Origin: M3007 sp044226205
GTDB lineage: Bacteria; Bacteroidota; Bacteroidia; Chitinophagales; Saprospiraceae
Assembly (NCBI GenBank): GCA_044226205.1
Contig: JBGAHL010000001.1
Location: forward strand, 62,001 to 126,000
DNA: 64,000 bases
Reading direction: 5' to 3'
Below the pieces are notes generated by a model, which was given only the letters and a program-made list of their open reading frames with translations, searched no databases and was not told the DNA's origin. This document shows, piece by piece, positions 24,342 to 31,877 of the stretch. The stretch's first letter is position 1, and each line of letters opens with the position of its first letter. The position numbers and the translations under genes were made by a program.

Positions 24342-26246
24342 ATGTCACACCCGCAAGACATCCTGCGCCAATACTGGGGGTTTTCCTCCTTTCGCCCCCT
24401 GCAAGAAGATATCATACACGCCGTGTTGGGCGGACATGATACCCTCGCGCTTTTACCCACGGGCGGGGGCAAATCATTGTGCTATCAGGTGCCTGCGCTT
24501 TGCCGGGAAGGTGTTTGTATCGTGGTTTCGCCGCTTATCGCCCTTATGAAAGATCAGGTGCTCAACCTCAGAAAAAGGGGGATCGCAGCCGCGGCCGTTT
24601 ATTCGGGCATGAGCCGAAAGGAGGTGGATATCGTGCTGGAAAATGCCTGTCACGGCGCCTACAAGTTGTTGTATCTCAGCCCCGAACGCCTCCTGACCGA
24701 CTTGGCGCAGGAACGTATTCGACGCATGAATGTCAGCCTTCTGGCAGTCGACGAAGCACACTGTGTGAGTCAGTGGGGCTACGATTTTCGGCCGCCTTAC
24801 CTGCGCATCGCCGAGTTGCGGACCTTGTTGCCCGCGGTGCCCGTGTTGGCCCTGACGGCCACCGCTACCCCCGAAGTGGTGAAAGATATTCAGGACAAAC
24901 TAGGATTTCGGCAGGCCAAACTTTTTCAACAAAGCTTTCAGCGCAGCAACCTCTCCTATTCCGTCCTCTACGAATCGCACAAACACGCCAAACTGCTCGA
25001 TGTATTGAAACGTGTGCCAGGGTCGGGTATCGTGTATGTTCGAAGCCGGGGAGAAACAAAGGAAATCGCCGATTTTTTGCGCAAAAACGGCATCAGTGCA
25101 GACCTCTATCACGCAGGATTGAGTCATCAGGAACGGAACGCGCGACAGGAAGCATGGATCGACAACAAAGTTCGGGTGATCGTCTGCACCAATGCATTCG
25201 GTATGGGAATCGACAAGCCCGACGTGCGTACGGTCGTGCATTTGCAAGTTCCCGACAGTCTCGAAGCTTATTTTCAGGAGGCTGGCCGGGGTGGTCGCGA
25301 CGGACAGAAATCGTATGCGGTCCTGTTTTACGTTCCTGCCGATGCCCAGACCTTGCGAGCGCACGTACAAGCGGCCTATCCGGACATGGCCCATATTCGG
25401 CGGGTTTATCAGGCGCTGGGTAATTTCAGCCAGCTGGCTGTCGGTGGCGGCGCTGGCGAGAGTTTTGATTTCGATCTGAGCCTTTTTTGCGCCACTTACA
25501 AACTCGAACCAGCCCCGACGCATGCGGCCCTGCGTTTGCTCGAACAGGAGGGCTGGATCGCTTTGTCCGATGCCGCTGCCCTGCCCTCCCGGCTGCTGAT
25601 CAGCGCAAGTCGCGAAGCGTTGTACGACTATCAGTTGCGAAATCAGCAGGCCGACATTGTCATCAAAGTGCTGCTCAGGGCCTACCCGGGGGTACACCAG
25701 GATTTTGTCGATATCAGCGAGGCGACTTTGGCAAAATATGCCAAAATGACGCCGGAAACCCTGGTTCAGGTGCTGCAACTTGCTGAAAAAGAGAATATTC
25801 TAAAATACGAGCCACGCCGCGAAAGCCCGCAACTCATCTTTTTGCAACAACGTGTCGCCGCCGAAAACCTGAGCGTTGACCAAAAAAAATTCCAGCTGCG
25901 GAAAAAGCGCGCCGAAGATCGTGTCGAAGCCTCCATTCGTTACGCAGAAACCCGGCGTTGCCGAAGTCAACTGTTGCTGGACTACTTTGGGGAACAGGAT
26001 GCGCCCGCCTGCGGCATTTGCGATGTGTGTACCGGCCGAAACAAGGCAGAACTGGAGAGCGAGGTGTTCGACAATTTTGCCCGAAAAATCAGGGAAGTTT
26101 TGCGCCACGAACCGTTGAAATTCGAGCAAATTCTGGAAGCGTTCGCCATGAAACGCCACGAAACCGTGGCAAAAACACTGACGTACATGCTCGATGAAAA
26201 AATGCTGGAAGAAACCGGGGACGGCAAGTTAAAACTGCCGGGCTGA
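24342..26246 (+). CDS. recQ: ATP-dependent DNA helicase RecQ
   Basis: The 634-residue protein has superfamily 2 helicase motifs in order: motif 0 (FRPLQEDII), Walker A (LLPTGGGKSLCYQ), Walker B/DEAH (LLAVDEAHCVSQWG), motif III (ALTATATP), motif V (VIVCTNAFGMGIDKPDVR) and motif VI (QEAGRGGRDG). The RecQ-Ct zinc site is at about 545-570 (RRCRSQLLLDYFGEQ and CGICDVC). After it the protein ends in a winged-helix-like segment instead of a clear HRDC domain. RecQ unwinds DNA 3' to 5' in recombination and fork repair. TATCTTTG at 24324-24331 is a likely -7 element, placed close to the ATG at 24342. The 3' end is 6 bases from the convergent aroK stop. Confidence 0.95.
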   Translation: MSHPQDILRQYWGFSSFRPLQEDIIHAVLGGHDTLALLPTGGGKSLCYQVPALCREGVCIVVSPLIALMKDQVLNLRKRGIAAAAVYSGMSRKEVDIVLENACHGAYKLLYLSPERLLTDLAQERIRRMNVSLLAVDEAHCVSQWGYDFRPPYLRIAELRTLLPAVPVLALTATATPEVVKDIQDKLGFRQAKLFQQSFQRSNLSYSVLYESHKHAKLLDVLKRVPGSGIVYVRSRGETKEIADFLRKNGISADLYHAGLSHQERNARQEAWIDNKVRVIVCTNAFGMGIDKPDVRTVVHLQVPDSLEAYFQEAGRGGRDGQKSYAVLFYVPADAQTLRAHVQAAYPDMAHIRRVYQALGNFSQLAVGGGAGESFDFDLSLFCATYKLEPAPTHAALRLLEQEGWIALSDAAALPSRLLISASREALYDYQLRNQQADIVIKVLLRAYPGVHQDFVDISEATLAKYAKMTPETLVQVLQLAEKENILKYEPRRESPQLIFLQQRVAAENLSVDQKKFQLRKKRAEDRVEASIRYAETRRCRSQLLLDYFGEQDAPACGICDVCTGRNKAELESEVFDNFARKIREVLRHEPLKFEQILEAFAMKRHETVAKTLTYMLDEKMLEETGDGKLKLPG

Positions 26247-26252
26247 GCGGAC

Positions 26253-26777
26253 TTATTCGCCCTCAAACGAATCTATCGCCCTGATTATCACCTCTAAAAA
26301 ATTATCGTTTTGCTCTCCAGACAAGATCAACCTGGCCTGCTCGTAAAAGGAACGGCGAGCGGCAAGCCTGGATGCGATCAAATTCGTCAAAGCCTCCCCT
26401 TCCAGCCCATCCAACAATGGTCTGGGCGCCGTGTCTGTTCGCAGTCGGTCGGCGAGTACAGGAACAGGGACGTCCAGAAAGATCGTAAGTCCATGATGGT
26501 TCATCCATTCCATGTTGTCAAAAAAACAAGGCGTTCCGCCGCCAGTGGCTACGACGGGTTTTGTGTCCAGGTCGATTTTTCTCAAACAGTCGGCTTCAAT
26601 GGTTCGAAAAGTCCCCTCCCCTTTTGTGGCAAATATCTCCGCAATGCTCAAACCCGTTTCCAATTCGATCATTGCGTCCAGATCGATGAAAGAACAACCC
26701 AAACGGGCTGCCAGCTGGCGGCCCCAAAAGGACTTTCCGCTTCCCATAAAACCGACGAGGTACATTCCGTTTGGCAT
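26253..26777 (-). CDS. aroK: Shikimate kinase
   Basis: From the ATG at 26777 the protein has 174 residues, the usual length for AroK. It contains the P-loop GFMGSGKSFWG, the shikimate-binding Asp-Leu-Asp (FIDLDAMIE), the conserved FRTIEADCLRKI, and VATGGGTPCF of the shikimate/lid region. It phosphorylates shikimate at the 3-hydroxyl in the chorismate pathway. It is single here and divergent from the DUF1573 lipoprotein gene; an upstream in-frame extension of 17 codons would overlap the promoter of that gene and is not favoured. Confidence 0.93.
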   Translation of the reverse strand: MPNGMYLVGFMGSGKSFWGRQLAARLGCSFIDLDAMIELETGLSIAEIFATKGEGTFRTIEADCLRKIDLDTKPVVATGGGTPCFFDNMEWMNHHGLTIFLDVPVPVLADRLRTDTAPRPLLDGLEGEALTNLIASRLAARRSFYEQARLILSGEQNDNFLEVIIRAIDSFEGE

Positions 26778-26809
26778 GACTGTTTGCAGTGTTTTAACAA
26801 TTACAAGCG

Positions 26810-26839
26810 TTGAGCGGGCAAATTGCAAGTGTAAATTTG
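26810..26839 (+). promoter_or_regulatory. Bacteroidota-type promoter of the DUF1573 gene
   Basis: TTG at 26810-26812, a 19-base spacer, and TAAATTTG at 26832-26839 match the Bacteroidota sigma-A consensus (-33 TTG, -7 TAnnTTTG) exactly. The ATG of the DUF1573 gene lies 25 bases downstream, which leaves a short leader. Confidence 0.8.
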
Positions 26840-26864
26840 CCCAAAATATTCACACAATTCAACC

Positions 26865-27341
26865 ATGAAAATTACTTACAGCATACTCATTTTCAGCAGT
26901 CTGGCATTATTTATCGCTTGCCGTAACGACAGCGGCGTGCAGGAAATAAAAAGCGGCCCGAATGCCGATCTCATCCGCAACCCCGCTTCCGCCAATCAGC
27001 CGCTCGACACCAATCAGCTGGCGCGCATCACTTATCAGGAACCGGAGTTCAACTTCGGAGAAGCCAAAGAAGGTGATATCGTGGAGCACAAATTCCGCTT
27101 TACAAACACGGGCAAAGTTCCGCTGATCATTCAAAAAGCCCGTTCTACCTGTGGTTGCACCATTCCTGAATGGCCGCAAGAACCCATTCCGCCTGGCGGA
27201 ACTGGTGAAATCACTGCAAAATTCAACACGGAAGGCAAAAGCGGCGACCAAACCAAACAGATCCGTGTGACCGCCAATACCTACCCGAATGAAACCAAAG
27301 TGGCGCTTTCTGGCAAAGTCATCCCGACAAAGTCGAATTGA
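26865..27341 (+). CDS. DUF1573 domain lipoprotein
   Basis: A 158-residue protein with a lipoprotein signal (lipobox LFIAC, Cys19). The DUF1573 Ig-like domain spans about 50-150, with FNFGEAKEGDIVEHKFRFTNTGK, the signature CGCTIPEWPQEPIPPGG and IRVTANTYPNETKVALSGKV. DUF1573 proteins are widespread in Bacteroidota as periplasmic or surface lipoproteins of unknown function. It has its own promoter and a strong terminator, so it is a single-gene unit. Confidence 0.9.
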   Translation: MKITYSILIFSSLALFIACRNDSGVQEIKSGPNADLIRNPASANQPLDTNQLARITYQEPEFNFGEAKEGDIVEHKFRFTNTGKVPLIIQKARSTCGCTIPEWPQEPIPPGGTGEITAKFNTEGKSGDQTKQIRVTANTYPNETKVALSGKVIPTKSN

Positions 27342-27361
27342 GTTCGTTTGTCAGTCGTAAA

Positions 27362-27407
27362 AACGGCATTGTTGCCGCGAATTGGCGCGGTAGCAATGCC
27401 GTTTTTT
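27362..27407 (+). terminator. Intrinsic terminator after the DUF1573 gene
   Basis: AACGGCATTG and TTGCCGCG pair with CGCGG and TAGCAATGCCGTT around a short loop, and a run of T follows (27402-27407). It starts 21 bases after the stop of the DUF1573 gene. Confidence 0.88.
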
Positions 27408-27440
27408 ATTTCTCAACCCCGGATTTTCAATTTGGGGCAT

Positions 27441-27474
27441 AAAAAAACGGTGCCGTCGAAACCGACAGCACCGT
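27441..27474 (-). terminator. Intrinsic terminator after tRNA-His
   Basis: Read on the minus strand, ACGGTGCTGTCGG, a TTT loop and CGACGGCACCGT form a stem followed by a run of seven T. It lies 9 bases beyond the 3' end of the tRNA gene. Confidence 0.9.
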
Positions 27475-27482
27475 CATCGGAG

Positions 27483-27557
27483 GGAGGATGATGGGGCTCG
27501 AACCCACGACCTTCGGAACCACAATCCGACGCTCTAACCGGCTGAGCTACAACCTCC
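27483..27557 (-). tRNA. tRNA-His (anticodon GTG)
   Basis: The minus strand folds into a standard cloverleaf: acceptor stem starting GGAGGTTG, D arm GCTC..GAGC, anticodon stem TCGGA/TCCGA with loop TTGTGGT (anticodon GTG), and T arm GTGGG-TTCGAGC-CCCAT. The extra 5' G pairs with C73, the identity element of bacterial tRNA-His, so the gene is taken to include G-1. One T-T mismatch is seen in the acceptor stem at position 5-68. CCA is not encoded. A promoter lies just upstream and a terminator just downstream. Confidence 0.95.
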
Positions 27558-27571
27558 GTTTAAAAGTGGCG

Positions 27572-27603
27572 CAAAGATACATGACTGTATCACAAATTGC
27601 CAA
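27572..27603 (-). promoter_or_regulatory. Promoter of tRNA-His
   Basis: On the minus strand TTG (27603-27601), a 21-base spacer and TATCTTTG (27579-27572) form a Bacteroidota -33/-7 promoter. The -7 element ends 15 bases before the mature 5' end of tRNA-His. Confidence 0.7.
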
Positions 27604-27648
27604 ACCTAAAAACTCCTCAAAGTGTGAAAAAGTTTCCGTGGCCCTGGT

Positions 27649-28611
27649 TCAAGCGGTTTCGTAATGCGCGCCGATTGGTTTCCAGCCGCGCAATTTTTTC
27701 AACAACTTGCACATTTTCAGGTTCATGGAAGGATTTACCGTGAAAAATGCGCCGTTGATCAACAGCCAGTTTTTCTCCTTGCGCAACTCATGCAGCTGGT
27801 GGTAGAGCACCTTCTGGGGTTTACCGTACGGCGTTCGCCAGTAAATACCCCGATCGGTCATGGCAAAGCCGTCCTTGCAGTTGCCTTTCAGGGACAGGTC
27901 GCACAGAAAAAAGACCCTTTCTCGCCGGTCGGCGAACAAATAGTTTTTACAGGCGTTAGCCAGCAAGGCCTCCGGCATGGTGATAAAGTCAAAATAAAAC
28001 GCTTCGGATTCGCGCGGGAAATCGAGAAAATCGCGGATCATTTGCCACAAATCGGTCTTTCCTGGCGCTACGCTGTCGTATTTCAGGATGGTTTCGGGCA
28101 AAATAATCCCGTTGAGGTCGGGACAATACTGAATAACGAAATAATCCAGCAAGCCCTCGAAGGCGTGATCGATCCGACGATCGATCTCAGGCAGGGCATT
28201 CTGGCCAAAACGCTGCCATTGCAAATGGGCGTCTTCGGCGATCTGGCGCGAGCGCGAGTCGTAAATCGTATGAAAGGCAGAGGTGTAAAACCGCTCGACA
28301 TAATCGCTGTACCGCTCGATGTCGTGCTCGTCTTCCACCCGTTTGCGCAGGCTTCGGAAAAAAAGCGCCTTGACCTGGCTGGTCAAATCCGCGCCCTGAA
28401 AATCAAGCAGATACATGGGCTTATACGCCGCGTCGTGTCGTTGCCGACCCTCAAAATGAAACCCGCAATGATGGCAAAAGACCGATGCAAACGGATTGGT
28501 CTCCTGGCATGCAGGACACATTTTGGTCTTCTCGGCAATCTTGTCGCCACAGCGATGGCAAAACTTTGCGCCGGGAATGATTTCAGCCGCACAATTGGGA
28601 CAGCCTTTCAT
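27649..28611 (-). CDS. Double zinc-ribbon protein with C-terminal PH-like domain
   Basis: The 320-residue protein opens with two zinc ribbons, Cys4/Cys7/Cys18/Cys21 and Cys32/Cys35/Cys46/Cys49 (the double zinc-ribbon pattern). A long helical middle follows (about 70-210). The last 80 residues, GFAMTDRGIYWRTPYGKPQKVLYHQL then NWLLINGAFFTVNPS, read like a bacterial PH-like domain. No signal peptide or membrane span is seen, so it is cytoplasmic. Zinc ribbons with PH-like domains often occur in proteins that assemble at membranes or with other proteins, but no function is known for this one. It has its own promoter. Confidence 0.8.
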   Translation of the reverse strand: MKGCPNCAAEIIPGAKFCHRCGDKIAEKTKMCPACQETNPFASVFCHHCGFHFEGRQRHDAAYKPMYLLDFQGADLTSQVKALFFRSLRKRVEDEHDIERYSDYVERFYTSAFHTIYDSRSRQIAEDAHLQWQRFGQNALPEIDRRIDHAFEGLLDYFVIQYCPDLNGIILPETILKYDSVAPGKTDLWQMIRDFLDFPRESEAFYFDFITMPEALLANACKNYLFADRRERVFFLCDLSLKGNCKDGFAMTDRGIYWRTPYGKPQKVLYHQLHELRKEKNWLLINGAFFTVNPSMNLKMCKLLKKLRGWKPIGAHYETA

Positions 28612-28643
28612 ATTGCAGAGCGATCAGGATAAGTTTGGATCAG

Positions 28644-28674
28644 CAAATGTAAAACATTTTGTTTTTTATATCAA
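28644..28674 (-). promoter_or_regulatory. Promoter of the double zinc-ribbon gene
   Basis: On the minus strand TTG (28674-28672), a 20-base spacer and TACATTTG (28651-28644) match the Bacteroidota promoter pattern. The ATG of the gene is at 28611, which leaves a leader of about 25 bases. Confidence 0.65.
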
Positions 28675-28721
28675 ATAAATTGAGAGGAATATTTTATCTG
28701 AGTATTATAAATCAACAATTA

Positions 28722-28880
28722 ATGAAAAAAACGGATAAAAGTGACCTTCCGGAAAAGATATGTCCGGTCTGCGGCAGGCCCTTTGCCTGGCGCAAACGAT
28801 GGGAGAAAAACTGGGAAACGGTGAAATATTGCAGCGAACGCTGCCGGCGCAACAAATCGGTTACTCCCCCTGCCCCTTGA
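28722..28880 (+). CDS. DUF2256 small zinc-finger-like protein
   Basis: A 52-residue protein from the ATG at 28722. It has the DUF2256 pattern: ICPVCGRPFAWRKRWEKNW followed by VKYCSERCRRNK, with Cys14, Cys17, Cys37 and Cys41 set up to bind one metal ion. The family is found in many bacteria, often near photolyase or redox genes, with no assigned function. Its last 20 bases overlap the end of trmD tail to tail. An upstream in-frame ATG would add 21 hydrophobic residues that do not belong to the family. Confidence 0.85.
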   Translation: MKKTDKSDLPEKICPVCGRPFAWRKRWEKNWETVKYCSERCRRNKSVTPPAP

Positions 28881-29559
28881 CGTACTTTTGATATAAATCG
28901 GGGCGGCGCTGCCGGGTGCGTTCGAGGCTTTGCTCATGGCGCCATTCCTCGATCATCCGGTCGTTGCCCGACAACAAAACATCAGGCACTTTTAGCCCGC
29001 GCCACTCGGCCGGGCGAGTATACACGGGCGGGGCCAGCAGATCGTCCTGAAAACTGTCGAACAAAGCCGATGTTTCATCATTCAGGACGCCCGGTATCAG
29101 TCTGCCGACGGCATCCACGATAACAGCAGCGGCCAGTTCGCCCCCCGACAAAACGTAGTCGCCGATGCTGATTTCCATGGTAACAAACTGATTTCTAATG
29201 CGTTCGTCAATACCTTTGTAGTGCCCGCAAATAATCATCACATTTTCGCCCATGGAAAGCCGGTTGCACATTTGCTGGTTCAATTGCGCGCCGTCGGGTG
29301 TGACGTAGATGATTTGATCGTATTGCCGCTCGCTGCAAAGGTGCTCAATGCAGGCAGCCAGCGGCTCCACTTTCATGACCATGCCCGCACCGCCGCCGAA
29401 TTGATAATCGTCCACATGACGGTGTTTGCCCGTGGCAAAATCACGCAACGGATGGCAATATACTTCCAGCAGATTCCTGTCTTTGGCGCGTTTCAGGATC
29501 GAATGATTGAAAGGGCTTTCCAACAGTTCGGGCAAAACAGTTATTATATCGAATCGCAT
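28861..29559 (-). CDS. trmD: tRNA (guanine-37-N1)-methyltransferase TrmD
   Basis: From the ATG at 29559 the protein has 232 residues (MRFDIITVLPELLESPFNHS). The SPOUT knot is complete: FGGGAGMVMKVEP, YVTPDGAQLNQQMCNRLS, IICGHYKGIDERI and the SAM-binding SIGDYVLSGGELAA. The C-terminal tRNA-binding domain begins at about 170. It methylates G37 in tRNAs that read CNN codons, preventing frameshifts, and is normally essential. In many bacteria trmD sits with rpsP-rimM-rplS; here it stands alone, which is common in Bacteroidota. Confidence 0.96.
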   Translation of the reverse strand: MRFDIITVLPELLESPFNHSILKRAKDRNLLEVYCHPLRDFATGKHRHVDDYQFGGGAGMVMKVEPLAACIEHLCSERQYDQIIYVTPDGAQLNQQMCNRLSMGENVMIICGHYKGIDERIRNQFVTMEISIGDYVLSGGELAAAVIVDAVGRLIPGVLNDETSALFDSFQDDLLAPPVYTRPAEWRGLKVPDVLLSGNDRMIEEWRHEQSLERTRQRRPDLYQKYVKGQGE

Positions 29560-29609
29560 CGTTTTATTTTGCCGCAAAATTGAGCATTCAGAATCAAATC
29601 ATAGCCAAC

Positions 29610-30749
29610 ATGCTGCCTATTACGCTCGATTTGTTGACCAATAACCGCAACCGGCCCTACCTGCGCAACGCGCAAGAGTATGCCATCCGGCAGCTGCGCG
29701 GCATTGTGGTGCATGGTACAGATCAAATTCGGCTGGCAGAAGGCTCTGCCCAGGCGGTTCGGCAATATTTCAACAGCTCGGCCATGTTCGTTTCGGCGCA
29801 TTATGTCGCCGATGCCCAACAAATTATTCAGTGCATCCCCGACAATGAAGTGGCCTACCACGTCGGCGCCAACCAATACCGACCCGACGGCGAACGGGTG
29901 CGCGGCTCCAGCACCCTGTCGCCCAACTATTTTCTGATTGGTATTGAAATGTGTACGCAAGACGCGGCGGATTGGGACAAAATTTACCAAAACACCGTCG
30001 ACCTGGCCGCGCGACTCCTGCGCAAGTACCGATTTACCATCACCGACCTGTATCGTCACTACGACATCACAGGGAAAGGATGCCCCCAAGCCCTGCTGCC
30101 TGCTTCCGACTGGACGAAGTTCCGCACCGACGTGGTCAAGGCCATGAGCGAAATACCCAAATCCAGGATTGCCCAAGGGCGCATTATTGCCGAAGAAGCC
30201 CCCGTTCGGACTGGTCCGGGCTATGAAACCCCGGCGCTGAGCAAGATGTACAGAGGAGATTTGTGCGACATCGTCGATGCTTCGGCCGGGTGGCTGCACC
30301 TCGGCGAAAGGCGATGGATCAAACAGGATGCCGCCGAAATTCTGTACCACACCCGCCTGGGACGCGTAATCGAACGGACGGGCATCAATTTGCGCTCGGG
30401 CCCCGGCGCCAATTTCCCCGTGGTCGACGCCCTGCCTCATCTGGCTTTTACCGACGTGATCGGTCAGCAGGACAAATGGCTGGAGCTCAGTCAGCGGCGC
30501 TGGGCGCACGCATCCATGGTCGAAATAGTCAAAGTCCGTTATGGCGAAGTGGTAGGCACCGACGCGCTGAACGTGCGTTCAGGCCCCGGCACCTCCTACC
30601 CTGTCGTCAGGCGGCTGGGGCGGCTGGAAAAAGTACAAATATTTGATAATCAGGACAAATGGCTACTAATTGGCAACAGCGAGTGGGTGTATGCGGGCTT
30701 TGTTCAGGAAGCCGGCCCTCTCCTCACAGACTCGTCAGAAAACGCATGA
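29610..30749 (+). CDS. T7-lysozyme-like N-acetylmuramoyl-L-alanine amidase with SH3b domains
   Basis: The ATG at 29610 gives 379 residues; a TTG at 29580 would add ten. An Amidase_2/PGRP domain covers about 25-180, with zinc ligands His35 (IVVHGTDQ), His150 and Cys158 in RHYDITGKGCP. The His-x7-Cys spacing and Lys156 match T7 lysozyme rather than the AmpD type, which has Asp. About three bacterial SH3 domains follow (residues 190-375), with repeated phrases INLRSGPGANFPVV and LNVRSGPGTSYPVV, usually cell-wall binding. No signal peptide is seen, so the route out of the cytoplasm is unclear. It would cut the amide bond between muramic acid and the stem peptide. The 3' end overlaps the convergent LuxC-like gene by 26 bases. 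Confidence 0.87.
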   Translation: MLPITLDLLTNNRNRPYLRNAQEYAIRQLRGIVVHGTDQIRLAEGSAQAVRQYFNSSAMFVSAHYVADAQQIIQCIPDNEVAYHVGANQYRPDGERVRGSSTLSPNYFLIGIEMCTQDAADWDKIYQNTVDLAARLLRKYRFTITDLYRHYDITGKGCPQALLPASDWTKFRTDVVKAMSEIPKSRIAQGRIIAEEAPVRTGPGYETPALSKMYRGDLCDIVDASAGWLHLGERRWIKQDAAEILYHTRLGRVIERTGINLRSGPGANFPVVDALPHLAFTDVIGQQDKWLELSQRRWAHASMVEIVKVRYGEVVGTDALNVRSGPGTSYPVVRRLGRLEKVQIFDNQDKWLLIGNSEWVYAGFVQEAGPLLTDSSENA

Positions 30750-31776
30750 GGTCCACGCCGTCGGCATAGTCGGACAACCCCGGCTCCTGTGATTTTCCAA
30801 ACGGCAGCGCCTCGATGCCAGGCAGCGCAGATTTGGCCATCACGCATTGAATCTCGTCGCGGTGTTCGTTCAGCAGACCGACCACTTCGTCGCGGTCTTC
30901 GTAATATTCATAATGGACTGCCGCGATTCTGGATGAAAAAGAGGGGTCTTCCCGCAACAAAATGCAACCGTTGTTGCGATAAGGCATGTTGTTGAGGATG
31001 TACAGGGTAAGGTTGTAATCGAAGTTGTTTTTGTATTTGTTGTGGTGAATAATGTCGCGGTATTCGTGCAGCGCTTCCAGCAGAATATCGAAATTGTAGC
31101 CGTGCGGCACGTAGATTTTGCTCACGTTGCGACAGCCCAGTCCGAAATAGGTGAAAATATCGCGTCCGAGGGCAAAAAGATCGGCCATGCTTTCGCTGCC
31201 GTCGATGACGGCCACGCCGTTGCGGTTACGCCGAATCAGGTGCGGGTATTTGGCAAAATATTGCTCGAAATACCGCGCCGTGTTGTTGCTGCCCGTGGCG
31301 ATCACGGCGTCGAAGCCGCGCAATTGCTCGGTTTCTCCCACAAATTCAGTGTATTCCCAGGATTCGAAAGCCCAGTCGCCCATTTGCCGAACGAGAAAAG
31401 GTAAAAGCCGTTTGTCCTTTTCCGACAACTTGATCTGCGCGCGCTGGCCGGATACGAATACGCAAAGCCAGTCGTGAAAACCGACGAGCGGAATATTTCC
31501 TGCCATCACCAGGCCGATTGTTTTTTCAGGATGCGTGCGCTGGCCGATTGGATACGCTGCCGCCCATCGATTCAAGGTGTCTTTTTCCAACCAGCTCGTA
31601 GCGATTGCCGTGATGGCAGCATGTACATTTTCCGGTGTAAACCACTGGTTTTCAACGTAAGACTGACGGATGGCAGCCTCCAGCGCCTCGTCGGGCGTCT
31701 GGCGCAGGTATTGGCCAAGTTCGGCCAGCAGATCGATGCGTTCTGAGAGGGTCAAGACAAGTAAATTTTGGTGCAA
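30724..31776 (-). CDS. Acyl-CoA reductase, LuxC family
   Basis: The 350-residue protein fits the LuxC/acyl-CoA reductase family in an aldehyde-dehydrogenase-like fold: GLVMAGNIPLVGFHDWLCV near the N-terminus, AVIATGSNNTARYFEQYF (cofactor loop), and GLGCRNVSKIYVP, where the Cys is the acyl-transfer nucleophile. It would reduce acyl-CoA or acyl groups to aldehydes with NADPH. The start is uncertain: no ATG is available near the N-terminus, and TTG codons at 31776 and 31755 are the candidates. In Bacteroidota such genes usually stand without lux genes, so light production is not implied. Confidence 0.85.
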   Translation of the reverse strand: MHQNLLVLTLSERIDLLAELGQYLRQTPDEALEAAIRQSYVENQWFTPENVHAAITAIATSWLEKDTLNRWAAAYPIGQRTHPEKTIGLVMAGNIPLVGFHDWLCVFVSGQRAQIKLSEKDKRLLPFLVRQMGDWAFESWEYTEFVGETEQLRGFDAVIATGSNNTARYFEQYFAKYPHLIRRNRNGVAVIDGSESMADLFALGRDIFTYFGLGCRNVSKIYVPHGYNFDILLEALHEYRDIIHHNKYKNNFDYNLTLYILNNMPYRNNGCILLREDPSFSSRIAAVHYEYYEDRDEVVGLLNEHRDEIQCVMAKSALPGIEALPFGKSQEPGLSDYADGVDLMRFLTSL

Positions 31777-31877
31777 AAGTAGGGCGGCGGGCGGCCTCCT
31801 TTTAGCAGGTCAGTGAATTATTGCGACTATTTTTAAACAAAAAAACCGCCCTTGCCGTTCGGCAGCAAAAAACACAA

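Noticed and set aside
30724..31776. Bioluminescence (lux) gene
   Set aside because: Only the LuxC-like reductase is present; no luxA, luxB, luxD or luxE lies in the window.
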